The translations under genes were made by a program, and so were the position numbers. This document shows positions 1 to 11,003 of a stretch of 64,000 bases of DNA, piece by piece. Under the pieces are notes generated by a model, which saw nothing but the letters and a program-made list of their open reading frames with translations, did no database searches and had not been told where the DNA came from. The stretch comes from Nitzschia sp. pyKryTriq1 (taxonomy: Eukaryota > Bacillariophyta > Bacillariophyceae > Bacillariales > Bacillariaceae). How positions within the stretch are numbered: the stretch's first letter is position 1; each line of letters begins with the position of its first letter. The stretch is from positions 768,722 through 832,721 of the forward strand of contig OY101121.1 in NCBI GenBank assembly GCA_956465555.1, in the 5' to 3' direction.

Positions 1-488
1 AAGTGGCTCGTTTCAAAGACGACGACGACGACTCGTCGGAGAGTGAATTGGGGATTGCGAAACGAGTTCAGGGTATTGTTTCAAAGAAGAAATTAAAAAA
101 ATGGAAGATCAAAGAGTCGCCTTGTGTGTTGATCATTTGTTTGTCGGCACGCCGAGCAGTTCATGTGCTGAAAGAGCTTGCCCCACTGAATGTTCGAGCC
201 GCCAAGCTTTTTGCGAAACATATCACTATTGAAGATCAGGTCAAACAACTCCAAGAGTCGCCTTTCGGAATTGCGGTTGGGACTCCGCATCGAATCTTGA
301 CTCTTGCGCAACAAGGAGCCCTCTCGCTGGAACAAACACAATGCGTAGTTTTGGATACTTTTCTCAACGATAAGAAGTACTCGGTATACACACTGCCAGA
401 CACTGTTCCACACACCCAAGATTTTCTAAAAGAATATGCACACCCAGAGCTTTTGAAGCGGCGAGATCTAAACATCGCCTTTGTGTGA
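1..488 (+). CDS. CMS1: CMS1/CMSS1-like 90S pre-ribosome protein, 3' part (5' cut by window edge)
   Basis: C-terminal 161 residues of a protein whose reading frame is already open at base 1, so its start lies outside the window. It matches the CMS1 family (yeast Cms1, human CMSS1), a helicase-like protein of the 90S small-subunit processome in the nucleolus. Visible landmarks are an acidic DDDDD-SSESE stretch, then a strand reading CVLIICLSARRAVHVLKEL, KLFAKHITIEDQV, the motif AVGTPHRILTLAQQGALSL and VVLDTFLNDKKYSV, which correspond in order to the family's decayed DEAD-box motifs. The ATP-binding P-loop is not in the visible part; family members generally lack a working one. The stop is at 486-488. 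Family call is confident; the N-terminal half is not visible. Confidence 0.85.
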   Translation, partial: VARFKDDDDDSSESELGIAKRVQGIVSKKKLKKWKIKESPCVLIICLSARRAVHVLKELAPLNVRAAKLFAKHITIEDQVKQLQESPFGIAVGTPHRILTLAQQGALSLEQTQCVVLDTFLNDKKYSVYTLPDTVPHTQDFLKEYAHPELLKRRDLNIAFV

Positions 489-1225
489 TGGGACGATTTT
501 TTCTACATTGTGCTGGCTTGTTGCGAGTCACTTTCGCTTCGGTTCAGTATTGCGATTGTTGCTCCATATTATTGTAGATTGTTTTCTATCGAGCAACACG
601 CAAAGAAAAAGTATTTTTCTCCGGCAGAACGTGTTCAGTCTCCCGGGTCCCACCTCACACCATCCAATACACGCATATTCTCTAAAGCGGTATTTATGAG
701 ACATATAAAAATCCCTCGGTAAAAGATATCTACGTAACTACTACTGAAGAGTCTTACTACCTCTCTACATGTTGTACTGACTCTACTAGAGTGTAGAGAT
801 GATACTTAAGTCTACAACTCTATGATACTTCATTTTTTTTCACGGGTGGCTCCGTCTTGCAGTACGAGCGCACCTCTCCACGCAAGCAAGCAAGATCTAG
901 GTTACGAACAACATACGTACGTATTTTCACGCGCGCACGGCGCACCTACGAATCATCATCTGAATATCTTTTTATGTCAAAGATACCTGCGCGGCCATGT
1001 CCGTTGAGATGCGCGCTCGCAGAAAATTTTGGTGGAGGATGATGGAAGCATAGTATATCATGATGTTTGCTTGACGACGATGATCCATAATCATCAACTT
1101 GGCCACTGCTTTACCGAAACAAGTAGTGTGACTGATGGAGATTGATTCAATCCATATCCCTATTCTGTCCCCTTTAATGAGTATACGAACATACTACGAG
1201 CATACTACGAGCATAGACTTGTAAG
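489..1225. other. Intergenic, about 740 bp
   Basis: Between the end of the CMS1-like gene and the next ATG. It holds several short self-complementary runs around 740-800 (CTACTACT, CTCTACTAGAGTGTAGAG) and an 11-bp tandem duplication of catactacgag at about 1189-1211, 15-40 bp before the next start codon. The short open frames at 822-1042 have no family features. Probably the 3' UTR plus the promoter of the following gene. Confidence 0.5.
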
Positions 1226-1975
1226 ATGGAGCTTGATTTCTTGTGCTGCTGTGGCGGCGAGGACTCAACACCAGGATTGATCAACAACAACCACAACCAC
1301 AACTCCAAGAAGGGCGGAGATCGACGAGGGCGACGAGGCCGTCGGGGGCGTTCGAGGACTCCCAGGTTGGGTGTGAACTCAAGTTTTGATGATAGTGGCA
1401 GCGCGAACAAAGCAAACCATTCTTTTTTATTCAGCTTCTGGGGAGGTGGAACCCCAAATGCTAAACAAAGAAACGATGGCTATCCCACTGACGAAGAAGG
1501 GTCCCATAATTCACAGAACAGCGCCTGGAGTCAGTTCACTGGCTTTCTCTCCAGAAGTGTCTGGGGTGTTGATGACATAAATATGAATGGGAAACGAGAA
1601 AAGATAAAAAATTGGCCTGTCTTGGAAAAGCCATCGCCCCCACGCCAAACCAACAACACTAGAATCATTCACAATTCGAATGGACCAAGTACACAACATT
1701 TCAGTGACGCCGTCCTGATTCTTCAAGAGACATCAAGCATTGATAATCATAAAACGGACAGCGTTTCACATGAGAAAAGTTTACCAGGATCACCCCCACT
1801 TTCCCCTCGAGCCAGATCTGCTCGTGAAATGAGAGGAAATTCGTCTGTGGGCTCGTCCACGAACGGATCAGGTTCGATTAAAAAAACACCGTCATGGGGT
1901 GCACTGTACGAAAGGGTGTCAAAGGCTAGAACTGCCTCTAATGATCCTAAGGAGGTTCAGCTTTCGTCTTTTTGA
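1226..1975 (+). CDS. Hypothetical protein with Cys-rich N-terminus and basic RGRRGR tract
   Basis: 249-residue protein, not recognised. The N-terminus MELDFLCCCGGED carries three adjacent cysteines, a possible S-palmitoylation site (inference). An Asn/His run, then a basic RRGRRGRRGRSRTPR tract at about 35-50, and a Ser/Asn/Pro-rich remainder with an SPPLSPR stretch follow. No membrane segment or folded domain is evident, so it is probably mostly disordered. The ATG at 1226 is the first in frame after upstream stops, and the frame stays open for 750 bp, which supports it being real. It could be a membrane-tethered scaffold or kinase substrate, but nothing proves that. Confidence 0.6.
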   Translation: MELDFLCCCGGEDSTPGLINNNHNHNSKKGGDRRGRRGRRGRSRTPRLGVNSSFDDSGSANKANHSFLFSFWGGGTPNAKQRNDGYPTDEEGSHNSQNSAWSQFTGFLSRSVWGVDDINMNGKREKIKNWPVLEKPSPPRQTNNTRIIHNSNGPSTQHFSDAVLILQETSSIDNHKTDSVSHEKSLPGSPPLSPRARSAREMRGNSSVGSSTNGSGSIKKTPSWGALYERVSKARTASNDPKEVQLSSF

Positions 1976-2687
1976 AGAAATTGCCCCGGGTATCCCCGGT
2001 GGAGTTTGAAGGGGAAAATATGATATCACACAGGAAGTGCTGGATCGTTTGCCAGTCTCATGGGGCTGAGAAGTGGCTAGATCGACGATTTCGCGCACTG
2101 AAGAGTAAAGGGGAGTTCGATGGACAGTTGTCTACAAATAGCACTGACTAGTCTGTTTGTAGAGGAAATGTTCAAATATCGATTGTTCCGCCAACAGACT
2201 GATTTTCGAATCTTCAACGAAAAACAACTCGCTCGCCTCGGACAATGATCTATAACTAGTCAAGTAATCAGTGAGAGTGTTCATAGTGGAGACGTCTCCG
2301 TCTACTCCTCACTATATAGAGCTCCCTACTTCGTAACTTTACTTTTGATAAACTCCACTCTAGTTGTCTTTGTAGAGCACGACGGAGGAGGCGAGAGGCG
2401 ACAGATCAAAATTCAATAGTAGACTACTACCGGTAGTTGAATTCGTGATGTCAACCTGCGCAGACACGTTCGTGATTGAGAGAGAGAAAATTGACGACTT
2501 CTGCGATCGCCTTATATTTTGCGCACCGTTCTGCGCTGCGTCTGTTCGATCTTTATTGCGCTCTCGCCTCTCGCAGGCTCGCAATCATCACTTCTTTCTC
2601 TCATTCATCGCCTCGCTCGTTTTCATATCCATCATCACCATCGACGACAGAAGCACCAGAAGCAACTTCCCCACCATCCTGCCCTTC
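1976..2687. other. Intergenic / probable 5' region of the AAA+ gene
   Basis: The first part is the 3' region of the preceding gene. The frame of the AAA+ ATPase is open from about 2445, but residues encoded by 2448-2687 look like translated UTR (a Phe/Ile/Ser-rich stretch unlike AAA N-domains). A palindromic run gtggagacgtctccgtctact lies near 2286. Nothing else is recognised. Confidence 0.4.
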
Positions 2688-5183
2688 ATGTTAAAAGGAA
2701 CATGTCGCTGTATTCTGTCGGAGACTCAGCGGCCAACGCAATCCTCGAGGCGCCGGCAGCGGGAAGAACAAAAGGGCGTATCGGAAGGACCAGTCGCAAA
2801 CGTAGTATTAGTGGTGGAGAACGACCCCTCCGCCGACGGTGACGACGGCTCGTCCTTCATATGGCTCTGTCGATGGAGCAGCACGGGTTATCCTCTGAAA
2901 ATCGACAATATCCTATGTTTTCATAAATCCGCTTCAGTCCATCGAATCAAAACAGCAACATGTGGTGGTGGGGAGCCTCCGATGAGCTTCCAGGAGGTCG
3001 TTGCACCACATCATTTTTCATGTCAAGATGTGACGGCTTATGCGGTGGAGACACACTGGGGGGGAATTCCGTGTTTAAATCAGCATTCCCATGTCATTAT
3101 ACGGCGTCAACTGATGATTTTCCAAGACGAATTTTCACAATCCATTCGTGGAGATTGTGTCGTAGCGATTGCTGGCTCCCCCGTGCCTCTAGTGTCCATG
3201 GTGATCAGGGCTACAGGCCACGATGTCGACGGGTCATCATCACCTACTCCATTGCGACAGGCGTCTTGGAAACGACAGTTGGTTGGAAGCATTATAATGT
3301 TCCATCCAGAAAAGTACACTACAACGATCGAACTTGTTGGCTCATCCACCGGCCAGAAGCGGGTATCCTTATCGGTGGAGTCGGTAGCAGCAAGATCGAC
3401 TTCGCGCCAAAATCTTTTTGTGATTCTTCCCAGCACCCGCATCTCACTGCACTCAACATCGGCAGATCCGGTAGGAACGAATTACAACCTTACTTTGACC
3501 CCGACAATCCCGCGTCCATCGGGGGTCTCTCTCATCACCCAGCTGCTATTGCACACTGCACTCTGCACGAATCAACGCATCCCTGTACCACGGACTTTTC
3601 TTCTAAGCGGACCTCCTGGAGTCGGAAAGACATACGCCGTGAAGCAGCTAATGCATCTATGTCCGTTTCCTATAAAATTGGTTTCGTTACGAGGTTCCGA
3701 GATTCTCCAAACAACCCATTCCAATAACGCGGCCCAATCTCTGCAGCTAGAATTCCAAAAAGGTGCCGATGCTACTACTCCTCCTTTATCATCAGGCGAG
3801 AATCATCATCGTCATACAATTGCCATTATATTCTTGGACGAGTGTGATGCGTTAGTGGGTGTTGACGCTATGGCAGCCATGTTAGCCACGCTCTTGGACA
3901 AGGTAGCCACCGAATGGACCCAACTTTTGGTTGTGGGGGCCACAAATCGCATCGATAGTATTCCCGGCTATCTGCGACGAGCCGGTCGGTTTGACAAAGA
4001 AATTCCATTAACACCACCGAATGCCAAGGAAAGAGCAAATATTTTATCGATGCTCATAGAACCAGAGTCGTCGAGCAAGTTGGAAGATGGGACAATGGAT
4101 TGTGACGATTCATTGACGGATGCGGCGAGGAACGAGATTCAGAGGGTTGCGGAGCTGTGCGTGGGCTACGTCCCAGCTGACTTGAATGCTTTGGTCCGAA
4201 AGGCGTCTTTGCTAGCAGCTCGGGAGGAGGAGACTCATGAGAGGGGAGCAGCTGTGATTTATCAGCTGGAATCAGCCATGTCCGAGGTTGGACCATCCGC
4301 CCTTCGTGACGCCTCGCTATCTTCACCTCCCAAAATCACCTGGGACGATATTGCTGGTGACCCGGGGGGCGCCAAAACGGCCCTTCGACAAGCTATTGAA
4401 TGGCCCCGGACCAAAGCTGCTTCCTTTGCCCGACTTGGACTTATCCCTCCGAGAGGGATCCTACTGCATGGGCCTCCAGGCTGTGCCAAGACAACATTGG
4501 CGCGGGCCGCAGCGGGTGCCTCGGGTGTGGCTTTTTTGAGTCTGAGTCCTGCCGAGGTGTATGCATCGAGCTACGTGGGTGAAGCCGAAGCTGTGGTGAG
4601 GCGTGCCTTTTCATTGGCACGATCGGCAGCCCCGTGTGTCTTGTTCTTTGATGAGCTGGACTCTATTTTTGGTGGAATGCAAGACGGAGGACGAGGGAGT
4701 TCGGCCGAGGCCAGGGTGCTTTCCACGTTTTTGAATGAGATGGATGGAATTGACAATAACCGAGGTGCGGATGGCGTCCTAGTGCTGGGAGCAACGAATC
4801 GACCATGGACATTAGACTCTGCTCTATTGCGACCCGGACGGCTGGGCGACAAAATTATCTACATCCCTCCACCCGATTCACTTGCCCGCCACGCCATTTT
4901 GGAAATGCAGTTCCGAGAACAACGCGATACTATGGATCTCGACTGGCTGTCCAGCGATGCCGTGACGGGTCTCATGACTGGAGCAGAGCTAGTAGGCGCT
5001 TGTCAAGAGGCAAAGCTTGAAATACTACGCCATTTGATACAGCCCGCCGCCGCCCATGAACGCGACACGTCGACGATCCAAGAGCATCTAGTCCGTGTTT
5101 TGAGGTCGAAGAAGCCGTTGCTATCCGATCCAGTGGCTTTGAAAGAGTTCCGCCTCTTTGAACAGCATACAGGAAAGCAATAA
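2688..5183 (+). CDS. AFG2: Type II AAA+ ATPase, AFG2/SPATA5-SPATA5L1 (Drg1) family
   Basis: Two AAA+ modules in tandem. Module 1: Walker A GPPGVGKT at about residue 307, Walker B IIFLDECD at about 381, sensor GATNR and RRAGRFD. Module 2: Walker A GPPGCAKTT at about 594, Walker B LFFDELDS at about 652, GATNRP and LLRPGRLGDK. The GPPGC(A/S)KT form in module 2 is typical of AFG2/SPATA5 and SPATA5L1 rather than Cdc48. These ATPases release maturation factors (for example Rlp24) from pre-60S particles, and in animals act in the 55LCC complex. Module 1 has ECD instead of the usual ExD, a mild deviation. The start is uncertain: the frame is open up to ATG 2448, and a better-context ATG at 2702 lies in another frame, so a short 5' intron is possible. 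I give the ATG at 2688 (831 residues). Confidence 0.82.
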   Translation: MLKGTCRCILSETQRPTQSSRRRQREEQKGVSEGPVANVVLVVENDPSADGDDGSSFIWLCRWSSTGYPLKIDNILCFHKSASVHRIKTATCGGGEPPMSFQEVVAPHHFSCQDVTAYAVETHWGGIPCLNQHSHVIIRRQLMIFQDEFSQSIRGDCVVAIAGSPVPLVSMVIRATGHDVDGSSSPTPLRQASWKRQLVGSIIMFHPEKYTTTIELVGSSTGQKRVSLSVESVAARSTSRQNLFVILPSTRISLHSTSADPVGTNYNLTLTPTIPRPSGVSLITQLLLHTALCTNQRIPVPRTFLLSGPPGVGKTYAVKQLMHLCPFPIKLVSLRGSEILQTTHSNNAAQSLQLEFQKGADATTPPLSSGENHHRHTIAIIFLDECDALVGVDAMAAMLATLLDKVATEWTQLLVVGATNRIDSIPGYLRRAGRFDKEIPLTPPNAKERANILSMLIEPESSSKLEDGTMDCDDSLTDAARNEIQRVAELCVGYVPADLNALVRKASLLAAREEETHERGAAVIYQLESAMSEVGPSALRDASLSSPPKITWDDIAGDPGGAKTALRQAIEWPRTKAASFARLGLIPPRGILLHGPPGCAKTTLARAAAGASGVAFLSLSPAEVYASSYVGEAEAVVRRAFSLARSAAPCVLFFDELDSIFGGMQDGGRGSSAEARVLSTFLNEMDGIDNNRGADGVLVLGATNRPWTLDSALLRPGRLGDKIIYIPPPDSLARHAILEMQFREQRDTMDLDWLSSDAVTGLMTGAELVGACQEAKLEILRHLIQPAAAHERDTSTIQEHLVRVLRSKKPLLSDPVALKEFRLFEQHTGKQ

Positions 5184-5278
5184 GACGCGCCCCCCTTGGC
5201 TAACTCAGGTGGTTGACTATAGCGAGACGTTGTGTGCAATCTACAGGCAGAATCAATTGATTGTTGGTCGGCTAGTAG

Positions 5279-6145
5279 CTAGTCGTTTTTCTTCTCGTTG
5301 GCCTCCTTCTCAGGTCGTATTGTGCTCGGGATGAATGGAATGCCCACCCATGTACTCTTTGCATACGCTTCATATTCATCGGGGAAATGTTCGAATAAAG
5401 ATTCTTCTTCGTATGGAATCCTCCGACGAAAGAACATCAATGACGCTGCCGAAAATAGGACCGCAGCGATAGTATTCCCAAGTACCAGTTGTGTGCCAAT
5501 GGACCAATAGTAAAATCCTACGTAACTCGGATGCCTCAGGTATTTGTACACACCGTGAGTGATCAATACGTGGTTGTCCTTTTTGGCAGTCTGAATCAAG
5601 TGATTGAAGGACTCGCCACAGGTGATCATTGCCCAGGAGCGGATAATCTGTGAAACGAGGACGAGCGCCGCCCCCAATGCGTATGCGACCAATGACACAC
5701 GTGGGAAGAAGAAAAATCGGATCCAAAATTCCACAAATGCAATGATAAAAGCCCCTGTGTATGCCTTGGAGTGATTCACCAAGTAGCTTTCGGACGAAGT
5801 CACCGTTGGGTTGTAGACCGCCGTGGTAAAAAATTCCAAGAGATGAAAACAACACATTGAACAAATGTAAAAACACCACCGGCACTCCATAGAAAGACGA
5901 ACCCCATGAATGAACCCGATCGAAACAATATTGGTAAAACCCCAAGCTTGGAAACTCAATAGAACAAGTATCGCCGCATGAACGCCCCATGTGATCCCCA
6001 ACAGCGCGGCGATCAGAGCCACTCGTCCCAGCCCACGCGTCGTTGCAAAATTGCTGTACAGCTCCCAGCCGTCAAAGTCGAGCACATCTTGAATTCGCCC
6101 GAGGAAGACACTCAACGGCTGGAGTTTCTCAATCACCCGATCCAT
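5279..6145 (-). CDS. ICMT: Isoprenylcysteine carboxyl methyltransferase (STE14/ICMT)
   Basis: 288-residue polytopic membrane protein of the ICMT family, which methylates the C-terminal prenylcysteine of CaaX proteins in the ER membrane using S-adenosylmethionine. Several hydrophobic segments are followed by the diagnostic C-terminal half: HVLITHGVYKYLRHPSYVGF, then a hydrophobic hairpin and RRIPYEEESLFEHF-x-EYEAYAKST, which holds the conserved RHPxYxG and E-E-x-x-L cofactor/substrate residues. The length matches family members (about 240-290). The frame extends to 6154 only through a TTG codon; the first ATG is at 6145. The stop lies 95 bp from the stop of the upstream AAA+ gene, so the two genes are tail to tail. 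Confidence 0.95.
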   Translation of the reverse strand: MDRVIEKLQPLSVFLGRIQDVLDFDGWELYSNFATTRGLGRVALIAALLGITWGVHAAILVLLSFQAWGFTNIVSIGFIHGVRLSMECRWCFYICSMCCFHLLEFFTTAVYNPTVTSSESYLVNHSKAYTGAFIIAFVEFWIRFFFFPRVSLVAYALGAALVLVSQIIRSWAMITCGESFNHLIQTAKKDNHVLITHGVYKYLRHPSYVGFYYWSIGTQLVLGNTIAAVLFSAASLMFFRRRIPYEEESLFEHFPDEYEAYAKSTWVGIPFIPSTIRPEKEANEKKND

Positions 6146-6603
6146 CTCCTTCAACTAGACTAGACTATCAATAGGGACTACGTACTGTTTCGGGCGATGC
6201 AGTTTCGTATGAATAGCAGTGATGGCAACTGCAACAAGTTTGTATCATTCTTTATCGCATTTTGCCCGCGTTGTCGTTTTTGTGCGTCGCATTTGCGGCA
6301 GATCGTCGAGACGGACGTCGGGCGGACACACCCTCCGTCCGTCCGTTGACCAGGAACGACCCCTTCGACTTTTTCACTCAGGGGAAGTATCCATACCGGT
6401 ACGATTAGTCTACTAGCAGCATCAAAAGTTGAACATCTCACTGCAAATGGAATAACTCTACGTAGTAGTAGCACATTCCATGTAGGCACATCTCACGATT
6501 CTTATGCTATCTCTCTACTAGAGAGTAGTCTAGTAGCGAATGCTGCTACACTTTCGTCTCTTAGCTCTACGAGTAGAGATAAAAGTGATAATTAACTAAG
6601 CAT
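6146..6603. other. Intergenic, about 460 bp
   Basis: Lies between the 5' end of the ICMT gene and the 3' end of the Noc1-like gene, so it holds the ICMT promoter. A strong self-complementary block CTCTCTACTAGAGAGTAG lies at about 6511-6530. No gene seen. Confidence 0.4.
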
Positions 6604-9600
6604 TTATTTTCGTCGTTGTTTTTTCCCGGAGCTTTGTTTGGTAGGTTTCTTTCCAGCGGATCCTCCCTTGGCCATCTTAGCGAAATCGTTGTTGATCATT
6701 TCCGCGTACTCGTCGGCGTCTGCAAATATTGGTAGCGAATCCATCTTCCTTGCTTTTTTCCTCGACTTTGACTTTGGCTCTTCCTCGCTGTCCTCTTCTT
6801 CGTCTTCGTCTTCATCATCATCATCATCATCATCATCATCTTCGTTGACGAGCACCAAATCGTTCTCGTCATCAGAACTACTGATATTAGCTTCGTCGCT
6901 ATGTTGGAGCGCATCATGAGCAGCATCCTCATCCTCCGAAAGATCGCCTTCGTTTTCCAGGTCACCACTGGCATCGCTGTCGTCGCTATCATCAGCATCC
7001 ATGAAATCATCTTCATCTTTCAAGCCGACATTCTTTCCGTCTTCATCGCCGTCGGATTCTTCTTCTTCTTCATCGTCATCGTCAACCTTGTCATCGTCCT
7101 GTTTGTCATCATTGTCCGAGTACATATCTCCCCAGTCATCCATGTCCGGATCTTCGTCGTCCATGTCCGCCGGTCCATCCGCTGCATCCTCCAATAGCTT
7201 TAAGGCTAAAGAATCAACAAAGGCTTCTTCTTCGGGGTCGGATTCCCAACCACGCTCATATTCCTCAAACTAACAATAAAGCAAGACATCCAAAGCAGAG
7301 AGAATCAGAAGATGAAACCAAAAGGCTGGGATGTACTCGAGCTTTTCACAACTTACGTTCTTCCCTGTATCCAAACCCTCAGCCTCTTCGGCCGCATCGA
7401 GAGCACCCTCCTCAGCTTCTTCAAGGTCTTCCTCGTCCTCGCCTATATCTTGGTTGCTTCCACGTGTGATGCCCTTGATTTCATCACGTCGAGCTCGTTC
7501 TGAAAAGTACCTGTGGAAAAACTCATCTTGTTCATTGACATTTTCCCGGTGAAGAAACTCTGGATCATTCATTGGCAATTCCAATCGTGCTTTCATCAGA
7601 CCATCAGTGCCACTTCTTCGTTCCGCTATGCTTTCTCCACGCTTGAAATGGCCAGTAATCTTGTTCTGAGATTTAGGATTGCGGTAGGCGAATTTGTCAA
7701 GGAATGGTGCCAATCCAAAGTCCTTCAGAGGATCTCCAGCATATTCAATCTCTCCAACACTTCCAGCAAACTTTGCAACTGATGGGTGAAAATGGTGGGC
7801 TACCAGCGATAGTTCCCAGCTAGGAGGATACATGGTCTTTTTGGAGCTTTCAGCTGGGTTGCCATCATCTTCTCCTCCCTTAATAACTAGTGCAGACCGA
7901 GGGTCACGCTTGGATTCGTCCAAAGCAATAAGATTATCAGTCTCAGTAGGTGGTTCTTCCATGCAAACCCGCAAACTCTCGTGAGTCTTTGCAATTTCAT
8001 TCAACAAGAATATACTTCCAGCAATCGGTGGTGGGTTACAGTGAAGCACTGCACACATCAATCGCTTCGCAAAGGCATTGATTCGATTCGCATCCGTGTC
8101 AAATTTCATGGCTTTGTACAGCAAGTTGAAATACATGGTGAGGTGTTTGCCATTTGACACCAACTCGGATTTGGATAAGGTAGCGTAGAGTGCACGGTAA
8201 AAGCGATCCTTGCGAGCATGGGCTGCAGAGCTCGGATCATCTTTCTTTTCGTCTTGTGCTCCGTCGTCTTCTCCTTCGTCGTCCACTTTCGATCCGACTG
8301 CCAAGTTGAATAGGAGCATTAGAGCTTGAGTACACGCAGTGGGAGCCGCCGTATGGACCACTCTATACAGTGCATCCACATGTTCATCCATATCCTTGCT
8401 CTTTTCGGGAAGGTAAGGATGTGCACGATTAACACCAGTCCTATAGAAACAGAGGAAGAGTTAGCGAGTGAGCGAGCGAGTGAGCGAATCTTGCAGTCGG
8501 ATAAGGATCATCATCGTCAAAGATTTATCAAGCGACAAGAACTTACAACAAGGCCGAAAGCAGTCGGCTTTTCATATGCGCTCCTTCGGACTCTGGATTC
8601 TTGTCTTTCTTTATTTTGACGGCCACTTCGAAGAGTCGGAAATATGTCTTGATGAGTGATGCAGGAAGGGCTTCACTTTGCAAGGCCTTGAAAGATTCCT
8701 CCATGTCATCATCATCTTCCTTTGTCAGCTTCAACTGATTCAAAAAGACGATACAATTATAGAGAGCCGACGGAGACAAATGCGGTCGATGGGCTAGTTG
8801 CTGAACTTCTCGTGCCACAATCAACTGCATGTTGGGGTGTTTCTGAAGGACTACTCGGAGCTGATGTCCTGCCGCAGAAGCCGTTTTCTTTCCCGGGTCA
8901 CCCAATTTATTCACCATCATATTCAGGAGCAGGTTTTCGCCTTCAGGAACAGAACTCAAGAGATTACCAGCAGACTGCAATATGGAGATCTTTTGCATCT
9001 CCCCGCCCTCTTGGAGAGTTTGGCTCATGTACTTTCGAAGGTAGAGCTCGTACTTTTCCTTGACCATTTCTTCGAACCTCCAAAGGAGCAAGATTCTAGG
9101 CGACAATGTCTTTTTACTCTTTTTTCCATTCTTCCCCGCCTCGTATCTGTAGAGGGGTCGCTGGGCCAGCGACAACAATTTGCGATCGGGTGGCAGAAAC
9201 GAGTTCAAGAACAAATCATCCAAGGCCTCGGCGGTAAGTTGTGCCACTCGCGAATTGGTTTTGCCGCCTGACTCGGAGCAGCCCACCATGGAAAGAAGAC
9301 CATCCAGTGCATAGAACTTATGGACAGGATCCGAGCTGACGGTCACACTCATTGCAGCGATTCGATCCTTCAAGGTACCTTTTCTCATGGTATTCTCCAC
9401 CCATCGTTCATCCGCACTCGAACCTCTTCCCACCAATTGAATTTCTCGTTGGAAAATCATGTCACCGATGGAACGACATTTGGCGATGAACTTATGATTT
9501 GGTTGATCGGTGGGTTGAGGTGGATCCGTGACAGTGGTATCGTTTCGACCGGGCAAGTTCTTGCCGTAGTCGTACCAGGTCGGAGCATCTTCGTCGAGCT

Positions 9601-9766
9601 GAATCAGCAAGGTCTTGTGCGCCTGGTACGTGTCGACGCTCTCGGCGCCACCACCTCCTCCTCCTCCTCCGAGGTGGGGCACGGTCCCTTCGTCCTTGCG
9701 TCCTCGACGACGCTTCTTATTGTTGTTGTTGGTCTTGTTGTTTGCACCTTTAGATATTTCCGTCAT
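6604..9766 (-). CDS. NOC1: Noc1/Mak21/CEBPZ ribosome-biogenesis factor, 3 exons
   Basis: Spliced from exons 9766-8547, 8440-7357 and 7269-6604 (introns of 106 and 87 nt, both GTAAGT...AG), giving 989 residues, the usual family size of about 1000. Noc1 forms a heterodimer with Noc2 on early pre-60S particles in the nucleolus. Exon 1 has a basic start (NKKRRRGRK), a poly-Gly run and HEAT-like helices. The exon 1/2 join restores KSRLLSALLTGVNRAHPY, a strongly conserved CBF-domain stretch. Exon 2 holds HHFHPSVAKFAGSV at about residue 620 and the DFLLPFLD-like block. Exon 3 is a long Asp/Glu/Ser tail with a poly-Asp run ending in a basic KKQRRK. The ATG at 9766 has an AAC-ATG context and begins MTEISKG; the open frame further upstream is untranslated. 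Confidence 0.93.
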
Positions 9767-10256
9767 GTTGAATTTGGAGACAATAGTACAGGCAATACCA
9801 ATAATGAATGGCAGCACAACTAATGAACGGCATCCAAAGAACAATGGAAATAATCGGGAAATCGCGGTACATATGATGCAGCGTTTTGAGTGATCGCGAA
9901 AGTTGGAAGATTTTTCGTTGGAGTGCAGGAACTGACCCATAACCCAATTAATAGTAAAGTCGAACGATTCGACTGTGGCTCGGCATGCTCGTGCTTGCCC
10001 GGCGCGCAGATGCTCCGATATGTTATTATTTTGTGCAGGATGAAACAACGACGAACGACGGACGACGAACGACAATGATGGCCCAGATGATTGCTTTTGG
10101 CTCTTGCTTGACACACAATGATGGACTCAACAATGCCATCGGTATAGTTGTCATGACAGCAGAGATACAGTACTTGCAACAATACGAGTAGAACAGTATA
10201 GCTTTCCAGAGTAGAACCAGAACAGAACTTCCCCGCAACGAACGTGGCTTCCAAAA
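9767..10256. other. Divergent promoter region, about 490 bp
   Basis: Separates the divergently transcribed Noc1-like gene (-) and the FABP-like gene (+), so it must carry both promoters. Open frames that overlap it have no recognisable protein features. No obvious motif beyond short AT/GTAC runs. Confidence 0.45.
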
Positions 10257-11003
10257 ATGCCACCTTTCTCATCATCATCATCATCATCATCACGAATACT
10301 CGAGGGATCACCGTCAGCCGCGTTTCTCCTGTTCCTTGGATATTCGGTGGGGACATTCTCGTTAGATCAGTGGCAACGTCTGGTCCATGAGATTCTAATC
10401 CCCCTTTATGCTTGCGGCGTGGCGGGATACATTACACTGCGCATCTATCATGTGGTGATTGAGCCACGCTTGGTTCCATCCTCCGCCAAAAAGCGCGCAC
10501 CACCCGGCACTGCTCTTGACGAGTCGTCGTTGTCGTTATCAAAGGCAGCCCTTGCACCTCAGCCAATCGACATGACGGGAACCTTCAAGCTAGTAGAAAA
10601 CAACAATTTTGAAGAGCTTCTAGCGGCTCAGGGGGTTCCATGGGCCCTTCGAAGTGCTGCCAATCGAGCTCGGCCCACGCACAAGATTACCCACAAAGGA
10701 AACCTCTTGACCATCAAGATCGAAGGAATCATTGAGAGCCAAACGAGCTATGAAATCGACGGGGCGCCGACCGAGACTGCAGTACGGGGGCGGTCATTTC
10801 GTGATCATGTCACGTATCTGGAAGACAAGACTGGCATTCAAACATTGAAACGAGCCGTCAATGATGGCTACACAGTCAGAGTATGTCGAAGGCTGGCACC
10901 CGATCGGTCGAAACTAACCATGACATCCACCGTGACATTTGACGATGAGAGCAAGGAGACGGTGGAGTCCGTGCAAATATTTCAAAGGCAAGAAAGTCAA
11001 TGA
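10257..11003 (+). CDS. Membrane-anchored fatty-acid-binding-protein-like (calycin) protein
   Basis: 248 residues. After a Ser run (an ATC/TCA microsatellite in the DNA) come one or two hydrophobic segments at about 20-65 (AAFLLFLGYSVGTF; ILIPLYACGVAGYITL). A C-terminal domain at about 105-245 follows the intracellular lipid-binding-protein pattern: DMTGTFKLVENNNFEELLAAQGVPWALRSAAN (F-x-G-x-W/F-K-L with the helix-turn-helix lid), KITHKGNLLTIK, and a late CRRLAPDRSKL strand. FABPs bind fatty acids or retinoids inside a ten-stranded barrel and are normally soluble; the N-terminal membrane anchor is unusual. The protein may present lipids at a membrane (inference). The start ATG at 10257 is the first in frame. 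Confidence 0.75.
   Translation: MPPFSSSSSSSSRILEGSPSAAFLLFLGYSVGTFSLDQWQRLVHEILIPLYACGVAGYITLRIYHVVIEPRLVPSSAKKRAPPGTALDESSLSLSKAALAPQPIDMTGTFKLVENNNFEELLAAQGVPWALRSAANRARPTHKITHKGNLLTIKIEGIIESQTSYEIDGAPTETAVRGRSFRDHVTYLEDKTGIQTLKRAVNDGYTVRVCRRLAPDRSKLTMTSTVTFDDESKETVESVQIFQRQESQ

Noticed and set aside
2960-3727. 255-residue open frame overlapping the AAA+ gene in another frame
   Set aside because: Low-information composition; the AAA+ frame carries all conserved motifs.
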